Assembly (NCBI GenBank): GCA_945859605.1
Contig: OX243815.1
Span: 24,211,837-24,275,836, forward strand
DNA length: 64,000 nucleotides
Direction of reading: 5' to 3'
Source of the DNA: Lumbricus rubellus
Lineage: Eukaryota; Annelida; Clitellata; Crassiclitellata; Lumbricidae
This document shows, one piece after another, positions 23,736 to 37,400 of this stretch. The notes under the pieces were generated by a model. That model saw only the letters and a list, made by a program, of their open reading frames with translations, made no database searches and was not told the DNA's origin. How positions within the stretch are numbered: position 1 is the first letter of the stretch; the number at the start of each line of letters is the position of its first letter. The position numbers and the translations under genes are program-made.

Positions 23736-26700
23736 CTTTAACGACAAGAATTGATTGAAAGTGACCTGGAAACCAATGCAGCTCATCCATAAAGTGATAA
23801 CTAACATCGGCTACGTAACACTCTTTCAAACCAATTATTTATGGTGCAAATGCATTTTATTTTAATATCAATTTACAATTTAAATTTTAAAACTTCAAAA
23901 ACATATCTGTTAATCTTTGTGTACTTCTATCAGGTCTAATAATAATAATAATAATCATAAAAATACCAGTACCAGCGGCGATAAAAATAAAAAGAATGAA
24001 CAATAACGAAAGCAAAGGCCTCAAGAACTGCGGGGTAAGATTAAATTTTTTCAGATGAATTTAATCAATTCAGCCCCAAACAATATTTTCATTTCTCATA
24101 AATGACTTGCAACTACTTTGTTCGTTTTTCTTAAATAAGAGTTGACATAAAAATAAAAACTACATGTACTTAAAATAACAGCAATGAGAACCATAATAAT
24201 AGGCTTACTAGTTTTACCCACACAGAGAGTTTGGTTGGTGCAAAGGGTATTTATGTTATACTAAAGTAAGATATTCTTATTGAAATAAGATAATCCAACA
24301 CTCAGGTTGCCTAATAGCATTTACGAAAATTTAATCAGCAAACTTGTAGACAGATTATGGAAAACCACTAGTTCCCTAAAGGTCAAAAATTGACAAAAAA
24401 ATTAAGTGATTTGTGTCATTTGGGTCAAGACCTTTAGGGCTGCATCCAACTTCACAAAAAGGGAAAGCACTTTGTACCAGCCTCTTAGGATCTTGTTTCA
24501 AGTACGGTATTTAGGCAACTTGAAAAATTATCCCCAGATGTTTGGTCCACCCATAATAAAATCAAGGTGTGCAAAAATGGGAAATATATGTAAAAAGAAA
24601 CAAAAAATTACCCATTTAAACAGATCTTAGATCTCGGTAATCCAAGCACTTGAAACAAAATAACAGAGCTCTCCCGCAATGCTGCTCTTCGGACAGCCGC
24701 AAGACCCCTGTCGTGAATTCTACCAGATGTTGTTGAGCAGTTGAATTGAAAGAAAGAACAATCCACTTGAAAACATAATTATTATCTGAAGCTGTATTTG
24801 TTAGAAGGACGTAAAGCAGTAATTATTATTCTACGATGCAACCAATTAAAACTGACAGAAATAACGCAGAGAGAGAAATACAACGAAATAATAGCAGAGA
24901 CGTGTGTGTGTGTGACAGCGCGTCGTCATGAAAAAAGCACCAACACTGATCGTGTGCAAAAAATAATGAATCATTTTGCGAGCAAACTTTCATCCTGGAG
25001 TGAACAAACAGCAAATTGTCGTTGCATACAATTTCACTAACACTCCATCAATGGCTCAGTTTCATCATCAATCAATTTCCCTTGAAAACTCAACAGGGAC
25101 CGCCCATAAATGACGTCATGCAATTTATGACAATTTTTTTTACCCTCCTAGTCATGTGTCAACACAAAAGTTACACAATATCTAGTAAGGGGCCACCGTC
25201 GCAAATGTGTGACCCCCCACCCCACCCCAGGTGCATGACATCATTCATGGACAGTCCCCAAAGGTGATTAGCGCTTATTTAAATTCCTTCAGGTCACATT
25301 CAACAATATGATAATAATAATCATTCAGATAATTATACATATATATATATATATTTTACAATATGTGATATACACAAATGCATATTATATACGTCTTATG
25401 GTATAATATTATGCATCATGATTTAATGTTGAAGATAATTCATATCGCTAAGTTCAAACACACAATCAAAACAAGAACTACGGAACATGAGTGGACTCGA
25501 TAGGTAAAGTAAGGCAATGCAACTGTGTTATGCAATGCAATACAATTTATATAGCGCCTTTCCACAACATCACAAAAGTGCAGCCTACATGGCTATCTAA
25601 CCGATTTAAACAGTTTAAGATGGTAAACAGAAGACATTTGCGGGAGTACCTAAATTTAACAAAACACTTGATGTGTGTGTCTTTATCAATTACACCTTTA
25701 AAAGACTGAAGGGAGTTCTAGTTGAACAGCTCTGAAAATAAGAAAACAAACTCTTAAAGCAGGTTGGCCATCTCACTAACAATTCACATAACGAACAAAG
25801 ACCCATACCGAAAGTCAGTTGTAAGAGGCCAAGTGTTACAGAATTGCCATTGTAAAAATGGTTGTCTCATTGTACGAGTTCAAATATGATTTTGACTTTG
25901 CACTGTTACTACTGTCAAATGTTATTAGCCAGAAAGAATTGATCCTTCATTCGTGTATTGATCGCTTACTTTAAAATTGTTCAGTTTGTACTGATTGCTG
26001 TTATTTTGCCTTTGGTTGATGTTCTTGTCAATAAAAAGCTACTACTACTAAATGGATGTAATTTTAAGATTCAAAATATGGTCTTGACAGCATATACGGA
26101 ATACATTTTAAGCATTTATAGTTACAATGAAAGAGAAGTTTTTCTTGTTACAGGTTGATAATAGTTGACATTGCAATCACTACTCACAAGTTGAATGCAA
26201 TCAAAGCCATTGATTGAGAAGTTTCAATCACAACTCAAGGTTAATTTAAGGAAACAGTCAACATAACTTATAATCTGCATGACTGCTTCTCAATAAAAAC
26301 TTAAAGACAACTTATATTGTAACAAAATACCGTATGTATGGTCATTATGCATTCAATCTACTTTCACCCTATGGGGGAACAGAACACTTTGCTAATGGCA
26401 AACAATCTGCAAATGACAAAATTTAAAATGATCTCTTATGCATGTAATCAACAGCACAAAATACTAAGTTTTAAAATTAGCTTTAGAATCCATATTAACA
26501 TATTATAAGAAACTTCTGAAAAACCACATCTTGAGATGTTAGCCATTGGCTTAACACTTTAAACAATGATTGTGTAGTAAAAGCAGCTGGAAAACGAGTG
26601 TAGTTCATTGTTAAAGTGCAAAAGAAATTGCCATGTACACTTGTACACCTGCTCCATTCATTGTTTTATAGGGTGTTTCCACATGCTCATCTACAAATCA

Positions 26701-27827
26701 TTATTCAACTGGACCATCAATGCTATTGCAGCCTGGGTACACATAACTTCAAAGCTCCACAGCTAGGATAAACTGGTTCCATTTAAAAGAAGAAGTTGGC
26801 AATTATGACACAGTAGTTCTTGACTGGAACTCATCAAACTGGCTAAAAGTTCTTAACAGACTCCAAATACATGCGTACATTTACATACATAAAACAAGCA
26901 TATTGTCTGTAATAGAATAGAGTAAAAATAACTATATATACTGTCAATAACAAAACAGCATTAGTACTGATTGATGAGGAGTGTCAACATCTCTTTCAGT
27001 TTATAATTCATACAGTGTCAAGCATGACAAGACCGAAGCACGATCAGTTCTCAGGCCTTGAAGGGAAGAAACGTGGCGACAAATAAATGCCTGGTTTCTC
27101 AGGAACTCAGAAACATGTGAAACAAAGAGTGATGCACGTATGGATCCACATGGCCAGCAAATGCTTGGAGTCCTATCCCTAATTGGCAAAATACGGTGCC
27201 ACTCGCAGCTGAATGGAAAAGCTCATTTCAGTACTCACGTTTACACGCTCAAAACATGCAGATATGCATCTTTGTACACAAGTCATCTAGAAGTCTGACA
27301 GCAGAATACTCCGGTCTATACATTCTGATTCAAGAGGGCTAAGCATCAAAACAGTTCTGACTTACAATTTAAATATACCCAGAATTTCAAATAGTGGCTT
27401 ACCGGTAATTAATTATTGGTAAAACTAATTACAATGCATTATGATCTGTGACAGATAATCACTGTGAATGATCAAACTGAAGACAAAAAACAATTTACAA
27501 TTGAACAAAAAAACACAGAAATAACAAACGACGAAACCTGCCTACGATTCAACAACTAGCCAACCTTTGTGAAGTACATACACAATTTGAAGTACAACAC
27601 AATTACACACGAATATTAATGACAATATTATCATATATGACACCAAAAATAATGAAGGCAGAAAATTCATCAGTATTTTTATATTAATTAAATATTGTAC
27701 TGTTAGACCTCAACAACTTATGCTATGCAGCTATTATTTCAGCTCCATTAGCAATTGTCAATAGCTGGAAACATTTCACACACATACACATTACACACAC
27801 ACAAACAAATTCTGCAAATGATCTTGC
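23736..27827. other. Quiet AT-rich non-coding region
   Basis: No gene, tandem array or complete element recognised. A short SINE/LINE-tail-like word (TTTATATAGCGCCTTTCC) sits at 25,545. No TAGGCCTA words. It lies downstream of the HMG-box gene (minus strand), so part of it could be 3' UTR, but I could not fix a poly(A) site. Confidence 0.4.
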
Positions 27828-28118
27828 CATGGGCGCCCGCACATCAGGGCAAGGGGGGCACTTGCCCCATGGAATATCGACACTCATTTTTAACAACTAT
27901 ACACTATTTTGATCTTTAACAAATTTCTTCACACTAAAGCGCTAAATAATGGTGCTCATGATACACAACGTAAAACTGAGAAATTTTGAAACCTCTACGA
28001 AATATACCAACGTTCTTAATTCCCAGCCTAGCATTTTTCAAGCTCTTGCTAAAACATTTTAACCGTGACCACTGTCTTGCCCCCCCCCCTCCTACAAAAA
28101 TCTCTGCGGGCGCTCATG
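27828..28118. mobile_element. MITE with CATGGGCGCCCGCA ends
   Basis: CATGGGCGCCCGCA at the left and TGCGGGCGCTCATG at the right are inverted and nearly identical. The interior starts and ends with G/C runs (AAGGGGGGC, then CCCCCCCCCTCC). No coding. No clean target duplication. Confidence 0.65.
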
Positions 28119-28623
28119 GATTGGTCGATTTCATTAAGACTCAACTGATCTTACAGTCATAAACATTAACACAAAATTTCCCATTACCAGCAAAAGCGTG
28201 CGATTGCGTCCGAAGAAGTTCAAAGTAAACAGTCATTTCTAAGAAATAAAAAATAGACATGCATATCTACACTGAGCGATACTAAATACATATGATGCAA
28301 CGGAAATATATTTCTAAAACGCGATAGACCACCGCAGCAGATAAGTAAAACGCCAGAATATTGGGATTTCTACTAATATTATTGTTTCATCCAAGTTTTT
28401 TCGTCATCTTCCAGCAGTGTTATCATTACAAGGATCTCAATCACCTTCATGTCATCATTTCCCGAAACTATGTTTAGCACTTCATATTTCCGTAATTTTA
28501 TTTCATCCAATTGATTCTGTTAGTAAAAGAGATTCATATACAAATGAAACTGATTTTATTGGTTTATGCAAATTTCAAATATTTTGAATATGTCCATCCT
28601 TGCTGCTCTCATTTCACTCTTAA

Positions 28624-29015
28624 CCTCCTTGGCGTCAACACCAAATGTCACTTGGGGTAAAAATCATCGTCATCACATGAACGTATATAAAAATCATGAT
28701 AGATAACGAATATCTCGATTGAAACATCAGATTCGGTTACCTCTTTCAGACAGATCACATGTAGGACGTAAATTATATTGAAATATTTTCTGTCAAGACT
28801 CGTGCGAGAATACAAATTAATTTTTCTGTAATTCCTTAGACCTATAGAGAAATTGATAAATCACAATACATGTTAATTACTGTCTCAATTGATTTTTTTT
28901 AAATAAACAAAAATAACATTTATATATTTTAATATATAATTCACATACATATACATGTCTTCTGGCTTGCGTGCATCAAAATAATTTTCTGGGTGGAAGT
29001 ACAACGCCAAGGAGG
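28624..29015. mobile_element. piggyBac-type MITE (392 bp)
   Basis: The ends CCTCCTTGGCGT and ACGCCAAGGAGG (with a short insert after GCG) are inverted and bounded on both sides by TTAA (28,620-28,623 and 29,016-29,019), the invariant target of piggyBac transposases. There is no internal coding, so it is non-autonomous. Confidence 0.8.
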
Positions 29016-31432
29016 TTAAGTCAATGTCCTACTCCGGTTATTTTAATTTAGCCTAAAATGAAATATTCTCATCGTAAGTCAAGAACAGCCAGATTCAAAT
29101 TCCAAGACAACTTTACATTTATCTAAAAATGGCTGTTTTTCAACTCTGGATTACACAGACTAAAATCAGCGAGACATAAAACCGAATATCATCGGCAGTT
29201 TTCAATCGTAAGAATCAAAGAAAACGTCATCCGAACCCAAACATCGATAAAAATATCAGTCATAATAAACAGAATACAATTAGGAAACCTAAATAATTTA
29301 AATAAAAGAACACTAAACCAAAACTAGCTAATTAAAAGTCGACAATTCACCTGAAACATACAGCCAAACAAGCTGGCTTAAAATCTTCGGCCAATATGTT
29401 TGACGTGAAATGACAGTCAGCACATTTCAACTGTACAATTGTAAGCGTCATTCCTCAACAACAACATCGTATATCGTCTGTATCGTTCATAGTTACGGTC
29501 AATAAAAATCGTCTGCTGTTGAAGTTTTCCACTGTAGTCATCATCATAATCGTCTTTAAAATCATTAATTATTTGCCAAGATTCAACATCATCAAAACCC
29601 CCATTGTTCTCGAAGAAATGTTAAAGAATTTACCATTACGAAGCAAATCAGCAACACCAACAAAACAACTGATTCGGATATTTTAACCTCCCTACAAGAC
29701 TCTTTCGCCATCTAAAATTCCGTTTTTCTAATTCAGATAAATTCATCGATATCAAACAGTGTAGTGCAAATATTTAGGCTTCTACGAACTTTGATGAATT
29801 CAGCAAATTTAAGGATTCGGGCAACTGACAAATCAAGATCTATACTACAATTTACATGCAACAATCAACACGTTTGTTAAACCAATTCATTGTCAATAAA
29901 TGCACCTGGCAATAAACAGAGTCAACATATATGCCAAACTACCAATACTACATGTATACACCCACCAATTTCTTGGAGCTAGACCATTCTGACTGATGCC
30001 TCATGCGTTCCTTGTAATTATCTGCATCTATAGAATTCGTGATACACCATCACTCCATCAGCACTTGGAGAAAAAAAACATATACATATATAATTATATA
30101 TACCTATTCCATATGAACATACATGATAGAAATATATTACTATCATTACCAGGGCAATCAGCAGCCGACCATGGTTTCAACAGTAGTTTCACAAAGCTAA
30201 ATTATTTTTAACCAGAAAAAGAATCAACAATTTGCATCAACAAATGCTGCTTCATGGCTTAAATGGCTCAAATATTTGTTGGTCACATCATGTCAGCTGC
30301 AAAATAAAGTTCATCCCCCTTATGTCTTCACCTCTGAGGTTCACCACCTGGCCCTCAACCCAATCTTAATGTTTATTACCAGTGCTGGGTCTTTTTCTGC
30401 ATAGCTGCAACCTCAACCCCAACACAACCACTGACAGGTGGCAGATGTTAACTGTCAAATACGTGCCGAGTCTGCCGACCTCCTGATGGATAAACAGTCA
30501 TAGACCATCAATGGCATATCCAGCAGGTTTTGCTAGGGTGGTGCATGATTTCACAACCCTACACCACAGACAACCAGCCATGGAGCTTTGAAATAGCAGA
30601 GTACAGGCTGCCATTCAATACACTTGGTCCCCGATGCCTACTGTGATGCCTTGGGAGAGGAGGAAGGCTATGGTAGACAACTTGACGAAAAAATCCCGCA
30701 GACTGACATATCACAAGGGTGCCTCAAATCATTTCGAAATAGCCATTCACCTACCCAACACTTGCCTGGCAAGTAGCCTGGGTGGGGGGGGGGGGAAATC
30801 TCTTTTGTTACTTAGTTTTCCATGATGTGCCGTCAGGGTCTGGGGACAAACCCCCCCCCCAAAAAAAAAAAATAGACGGATGGTCATGGACATGGCAATG
30901 CTCTGAACAGAGAGTTCACCACAGCTGGTAATCTTTCGTTACTAGTTCTCTCGTGGCTGCCAACAAGATTAGCAACTCACCAACCATAAAAGTCTTTTGC
31001 TACAGGTCCTATGGATCAATGAAAATGGTCATCTTCACCAGAATTCGAACACAAGACGCACTGTCAAAACGATTCCCGCATTACCATTAAACTTGAAAAC
31101 TGCTCCCCTAAATCCACCCGCAATGGCAAAATTTAGAAAAATGGCCAAATGCAGCATATTAGCTACAAAGAAATCGAAAAACAATATAATAGCAAATAAA
31201 CCATGAACGGGACATGAACTGTTCGTCTTTTTTCTCTCACTGCTGAGATCCTTGTATAGTCAGTTAAGGAGATGGTCAACAGCTACACCCAGTTTAAGAG
31301 ACGGCAGCACGAAACCACGTCGTCGCCGTAAAAACAATCGCACCCACATCCGAAATTTCCGCACGAAAACAGGAAACAAACAACCTAAGACGATTACAAC
31401 ATCCAAAAGTTGAAACAACAAAGAGATTTTCT
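29016..31432. other. Non-coding region, possibly 3' UTR of the HMG-box gene
   Basis: This lies immediately downstream of the HMG-box stop codon on the minus strand. G-run at 30,783-30,796 and C/A-run at 30,849-30,871. Short open frames show no domain. The extent of any 3' UTR cannot be settled without transcripts. Confidence 0.4.
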
Positions 31433-32090
31433 TCAGTTTTCGACGGACGCCGCGTCCGCGCTCGCCTCTCCCGCCTCCTCAAGGCCGCTTCCGCCTGCAT
31501 CGTTTGCACTGTCCACAGTTTCCATCTTTAAGCCGCTGGCGCCGCCGCCGCCGCTGCCATCGCCTGACGGTGCCACTGACTCACCGCTCAGCTGTTTATA
31601 TCTTTCGATTAGCTCGTACGCTTCCTTCAGCTTCCCTGTGAGTTCACTGACCTCTTTTGCCTTCTCCATCAAGGCACAACTCATCTGCCGGAGTTCCGTC
31701 TCCAGCTCCGCCTCTCGGCTAGACGAGTCGGCTGCCGTCTCGCTGACCAGCTGGCCGAGCTGGTCAACCGTGTACTGCTGCATTTGGTCCATCGTCGGAA
31801 TGCCCGATCTGCCAGACGTTGACGTGTCCATAGGGTCGCCACCGCCGCCACCGGCGTGGCCCTTCAGTTCGATGACTTTTCCGAGAGAATCGCCGGACGA
31901 GGGCATGTGGTAGAGGACCACCCCTCCTCCCGCTCCACCACCTGTGTCGCCGCCTTCCTGATTCGAAACCACTGTGGCGCCAGACGGCTGCTGCCATATC
32001 CACGACGATCGTGTTCCATCCAGATTGCCGGCGCTGTCGCTTGAAGTGGTTATTGTACCCAGCTGGGAAACGCCCGTCTGTCCGGGATCA
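31433..32090 (-). CDS. HMG-box gene coding exon 4 with stop
   Basis: Completes the split codon (AG+T, Ser), encodes a Gly-rich region, an acidic/leucine coiled coil (EAELETELRQMSCALMEKAK at its start) and an Ala/Gly/Glu-rich tail, and ends with a stop at 31,433-31,435. Acceptor TTCTTATTGTAG. The plus-strand open frames opposite this exon are shadows. Confidence 0.88.
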
Positions 32091-35000
32091 CTACAATAAG
32101 AAAATTATTTCACGAGGTCACAGCGGTTCTGCATCCAAGTTCCTCCTTTCAATTGACAATATTTATCAAAAGTCAAGAATAACTAGAAATAATTAATCAA
32201 TACTGAATAGTAGTGCAGATAAAAAGTACTTAGTTTTATAACGATGATGATAATGAATACACAATAAAGGTTTATTTTTAAAAATCAACCTTTATCGTGT
32301 GCTTGCTAGAAAAATTAAATGTCACCATCTAAACTATTTTTTTATAAAATTATTTATTAATTAATAATTATTTCAGTTAATTAGAGCAAGTAAACAAATG
32401 CAAGTTCACTGGTAAAAACACAAATTCAATACGTATCAAAAAGAAAATAGGCAGAAGCGCTGTAATTCTAATTCCTTAAACCCTTTAATTAATGAAGAGC
32501 TGCATTGATTCCTAGTAGCTTTAGTTCATGTTCATCGTTAAAGGGTTAACCCTTAACCCTGCCAATACAAATATGAACTGCATATGAACTATAGAATGGA
32601 TCGCTTTATAGAAGCCATGTTCTGATTCTGAATCTCTGAACAAGTCAAATGTAACAGGAAATCTTCCTTCAGTTCATAACACACAAACACAGGGTTGTGT
32701 TTGAGCATGATACACATCAACAGATTAGTTCCCTCATCAAAACCTGTTTGTTCTACAATCAATAAAATCTAATTTAATCACTGTTTTGCCGCCTAACTGA
32801 ATCTGTAGGTCATCAAAATAAAGCAAACTGAAATTCAAATTGTAAGGCATTATGCGGAAGAGTAGCTTACAAGTTTACATAGATCTTCAAGCAGATTTCC
32901 AAGCATGTAAACCAGCAGAGAAGACTAAGTATTTAAAAGAAATTAATTAATAAATGCACAATACTTATAGCCATACTTACTACTGTTGTCAGAATACCCA
33001 TGGACAGACAAGTCAGCAGAACAAAAAGTCTAAACATAATCTTTTCGCAAGTGAACTCAACAACGTACATCTGACCGGTCACCTTTTCAAAAGTCGGTAA
33101 GCATTTACATTCACATAAAATTTACACGCATAAATTGCCAAATATATATTGGATCATGACAAAATCATCTGCAGAGCAATTCACTCAGACAAGGAACTTT
33201 TCTTATCGCCAGTATGACTAAGCAATGGAACCACAAAGACACGTAATTGCCAATTTCAAAAAAAAATTTAATCAAACTTCTTGATGAGATGCTCATCCAT
33301 AAAATTGGAATTATGACAAAGCCAGAATTATGTGTTAGGACTAATGTAGTATAGCTTAGACTGCAATATCATTTTCTTAAAAGTATTTATATTTTTCTGC
33401 AAAAACGGAGGGATAGAGAATTAGAGATACTAGATGAAATACGTCTAAATTGGTACAGTATTTTCTGCTAAAAATGGATTGGTCTTCTAAAACAACAGGA
33501 AGAGGCATGAAGACCATATATCTAGAATGATTTGAATTGGATAATTATTAGTTTCATAAGATCAGACCAGTCATACAACAAGACTCAGAATAAGTGTAAT
33601 CACCTTGTAATATTAATAGAATGAAGATGAATGAGAATCAGACATATATAATTATTTCTTCACCTGTAGATTGTCATAACTGGTTCTCCCGTTACGGACA
33701 CCAACTGCAACGACTGCGACTGCAGAGCGAGCAGGTTGGAAACGTGATTTCCACCAACGCTTATGCTTCCGTCGCTGTTAGCGAACAGCGCTTGTCCGCT
33801 GAGGCCGAGCTGGGTCAGAACCTGTTGGGCAGTTAGCTGCGGTGCCACCTGACCGGTCCAGGCCTGGGAGAACGTTGGCAGGAGATCGGCGGCTGATCCA
33901 TCTTGACCGGCTGCTGCTGCTGTTCCCGTGGCATTACCGACCACAGTCTGGATACCTGGCTGAGCAGTGGATGGACTGAACGATGGCCATGACGTCGCAG
34001 GCTTCTCACGGTTTCGCTTCGGCTTCGGCTGCTTTGCTAAGTCAGAAGCGTGCAATCCTGTCGTCTTCAGGTAAGAGCGTAGCTCGTTTTCATAGCGTTC
34101 CTGAAAACAATTTAAATTAAAATAAGACCAGGTGTAAATTCAAGCAAAGCAAATGACACCTGTTTCGTTGAGAAACAGAAACCGCCTGGCATTTCAGGTG
34201 TTTTAAACATTTTCAAAAGGAAAGTTTTAGTACAAAAATTAATAACATGAAAGAAGTAGAATATATATGAAATCTGGCAACAATATAAACATTGTAAGGA
34301 GGCAGAAACTGAAATACATGGAACATCAGATGATAAACTTTCTTTGCACACTACAGAACTGCTATTTAAATGAATTGGAAAAAAGTCATCAAAACACTTC
34401 TGCCACACGGTAAGTTGCAAGGCTGCAATTATCAAAGTTAGTAATTTGATTTTAAGAGTAATTCTACCTTATCCTTAGCAAAGAGATCATTGTAGCGCTG
34501 TTTCTCCTTTGGATCCATGTCCCGCCATAGACTGCCGATGATTGCGCCGATCTCACAGACCGATGACAAATGCGAATTCGCTGCCTTAACGTGCGGCCAT
34601 ATCTGAAAGAACGAAACATTCAAGCACTTCTATCAGTCACTGTGAGTAGAGCCGTGATCAAACCCATCCTATCAATTCATCAATGTTGCACAGACCTCAG
34701 GAAATCTTGCACATGTATCTTACACTACAAAATGAAACATTTTCCGTTCATAATTCCTAGATATCCACATTCCTCCTCTCTCCTTTCTTACTGCTCCGAT
34801 TCTAAAAACCATTCATCACAGTTGTCCAAGTATCAATTTGCCTAAATCTTGAATCTCAACCTGGAATAAACTTCCACACATTTTTTCACTAAACATCCGT
34901 GATTAAACTGGTTCCTATAAATTAGATTTGTATGGGTGCTATACAAATCTTGAAACTAAAATACGAATATATAGTTTTATACACCTATATGTACCTTGGA

Positions 35001-36348
35001 TCGCAGTGTCATTGAATAAATTTGCACTGCGATCACAGAGAATCATTCAGCCTGAGTATAAAATACTGAGGACTAATAATTTAGTGAAGGTGTGTACTTA
35101 CTGAGAACACCACACCTCCCCCCAACCTTAACTGACATTACCTTCTACCCTGCCGGGTTCAAATCTGATAGGTCAAAGAAGAAGTAAATAAAACAATTTA
35201 GCATGACTTTATTTCAAAATTGCTCAAAAAATCATGGTTACATAACTAATATCAGCATCTTTGCCAGGTTCTAGGAAGATGCTGCATAGAAAATCAGATA
35301 CATCTACCGGTACTGATAAATTTACTCAGCTAAAAAAACTCACTTAAAAGCTGCCTTATTTAGTCGTTGTTGGATTGGGAGCGTTTCTGAGTAGATTACC
35401 TTGAAGGTGCGCTATATAAAAAGTCAATAATATAATAATATAAATCAATCTATTTGCATATAGATCTGTTATTCGACATACTTACCTACTTAGCCTACAG
35501 CCAATCCAATAACATACCTGTCATTCTATGTATTACTTATACATTTATCAAAATAACTCTTGATTACGTGTCCACTGTCCACCAATCAACTGATCATCGA
35601 GTAGCAACTCACATGTCAGCCTAGATCTAATTAAATTATTGATCTATCGATTGATTTATATACTTACACTTTTACTAAACAACATATAAGGTGTGAGAGG
35701 CTTTTTCGGCTGTATGGGTACTTCTGTCTTTGAGGCAGGGGTTTGCTGCTGTTGCTGCTGTTGCTGTTGTTGTTGTTGCTGACTGTTTCGGTTGGCAACA
35801 ACTGGTGCCGAACCATTTCTTATTTGCTGTGTTGACCCGGCAACATTCAATAACCCCTGTCGTGGACTGCAGAGTTCTGTTGCCCCTTTCGCAGAATGGG
35901 TTTTGGTTGAAATCGCATTCGCCAACCACTGATCCTGTGGTTTTGAAGATGATTTGCTAAGCTGGACCGCAGCAGCATCTGACACCACTTGATGATTGGT
36001 GCCAGAATCATCTATAGGCGCAAGCATGACGTGACCGTCCTGCAGAGCAAGAACGTTCGGCGCAAACAGCGACTGCGGTAAGCCCTGCTGGAGAACCATC
36101 ATTGGGTACGACGGTACCATCCACGGCATAGACACAGAACTAGAGTTCGAAACAGTCGGCAGCAGCTGAACTGGCGATGTCAGCCCAACAGCTGTGGCTG
36201 CAGAAGAACCTGACGAAGCCATGATCTGCTGATTTAATTGCATCGGAAGTGTCAAACCAATGGGACCAGGCTGGCTATTAAGGCTGCCATCAGACATGAT
36301 CCTGCATTCGCTATTAATCTGCTGTTCAGACCCGTCACTACTTTCCAT
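31433..36348 (-). CDS. HMG-box protein, SMARCE1/BAF57-type box (636 aa, 4 coding exons)
   Basis: Exons in transcript order are 36348-35668, 34602-34468, 34100-33664 and 32090-31433. They sum to 1,911 nt, all with GT-AG introns and in-frame joins (phases 0, 0, 2). Predicted residues 1-213 are Ser/Gln-rich with a 13-Gln tract at 190-202. Residues about 214-285 form one HMG box (KKPLTPYMLFSKS, then EIGAIIGSLWRDMDPKEKQR, then RYENELRSYLK). From memory of the family, the EIGxIIGxxWRD core and PYM start are closest to SMARCE1 (BAF57), the HMG subunit of animal SWI/SNF complexes, but the Q-rich N-terminus is not the usual SMARCE1 N-terminus. A Pro/Ala/Gln-rich linker and Gly-rich stretch follow, then a coiled coil at about 540-586. 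A nuclear DNA-binding or chromatin role is inferred. The ATG has a weak context, but no in-frame ATG precedes it back to a stop in the likely 5' exon. HMG20 or TOX relatives are alternatives. Confidence 0.87.
33664..34100 (-). CDS. HMG-box gene coding exon 3
   Basis: Starts ERYENELRSYLKTTG, the last helix of the box, then a basic patch (KQPKPKRNREK) and a Gln/Ala-rich linker. Acceptor TTGTTTTCAG, donor TACAG|GTGAAG, leaving two bases of a split Ser codon. Confidence 0.88.
34468..34602 (-). CDS. HMG-box gene coding exon 2
   Basis: 45 codons encode the core of the box (IWPHVKAANS to FAKDK). Acceptor TTTCTTTCAG, donor AAG|GTAGAA. Confidence 0.9.
35668..36348 (-). CDS. HMG-box gene coding exon 1
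   Basis: Codes for residues 1-227, including the poly-Gln tract and the first 14 residues of the HMG box. The donor is AGT|GTAAGT (phase 0). The intron cuts the HMG box between SKS and IWPHV. Confidence 0.88.
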
Positions 36349-37400
36349 ACAGTTAAATCTGTCACAATAAGCAGACGGAACCGACCGACTGGTTCGCTCT
36401 GAAATTAAACCGTAACACGATTATAATGCGTCACAACTGTAAGAATCCCATCAGTCAATTCTCTTTAGGTATCACTGAACCAAATTCAGATATGAAATAT
36501 CATGCACTTTAAATATAAAATTGTGGTTTTGTTATTGAATACAAAATTGGCACCTTCTGTAATTCAAAAATAGAATACCATTTGTGCGCAGGAATCAGGT
36601 CATATCTATAGGCCTATGCTGGTATTGTTGGAGTAATGCTCAGATAAATAATTGATCAATCAATCGAAATTTATATAGCACCCCTAGTGGCTAGCATACA
36701 TCTGCCATTCCGGCAATTATTGATCTGACACTTTTTGCGAGCAAATCTGGCATCTGTTTCTGAATCCGTTGCTGGCAATTCCAATGAATATGTATCAGAA
36801 TCCTGTTTCTAGTGATACCGACATATTTATTTGTATCTGAATCTGCTGCTGGATATTTTTGGAGCTTGTTGATTTGAATCTGTTGCTGGCCATTCCACAA
36901 GATGTGTATATGTGGTAAGTGTTGGATTTCACGTAACACACTCAATTTAGGGCAGTGATTCTAAAACGTACACAATTTTCCGCTGAAAATACTTGCATAT
37001 CACGGATCACAAATTTACTTCTGAGGACTTACCATGCAATCCTTCGTTCGACTTTTAAGCGATTTTAAAATCTTCACTAGAAATTCAGCGAGAACTGGGC
37101 CGATTTTCTCTTAAAGAAATCACTGGTTTCACCACAGGACGGCGGAGCACTTGAAGCCAAGGGAGGGCCACTGTGTCGAGCAGCAGATTCCCTGAGCGAT
37201 GCTTGCTAGTCTGAGGGGCAAAGCCTAGTCGATCGTTAATCATCCGTAAATCCTCGGATTAATCGTATTTTTAGGTTCAATACAGAAACCACATTGGATG
37301 TTTACAACAACCAAAACGATGAACCTCAGAGGAAGGATCATTTCAGATCAAAGAAAGAATATAATTGTTTATCCGCATCTAGGTTACAGCGGCCATCATC
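36349..37400 (-). promoter_or_regulatory. Probable 5' UTR, 5' intron and promoter region of HMG-box gene
   Basis: Just upstream of the ATG an acceptor (TTTAATTTCAG) places the start of this exon at 36,398. Upstream, GCATG|GTAAGT at 37,033/37,032 is a good donor, so a non-coding first exon ending at 37,033 is likely. Read through that junction, the frame meets a stop (TAA) before any in-frame ATG. The transcription start was not located; it is expected within a few hundred bases above 37,033. Confidence 0.45.

Noticed and set aside
31410..32044. Plus-strand Ser/Pro/Ala-rich frames of up to 167 residues
   Set aside because: They lie opposite exon 4 of the HMG-box gene, whose minus-strand frame joins correctly by splicing.
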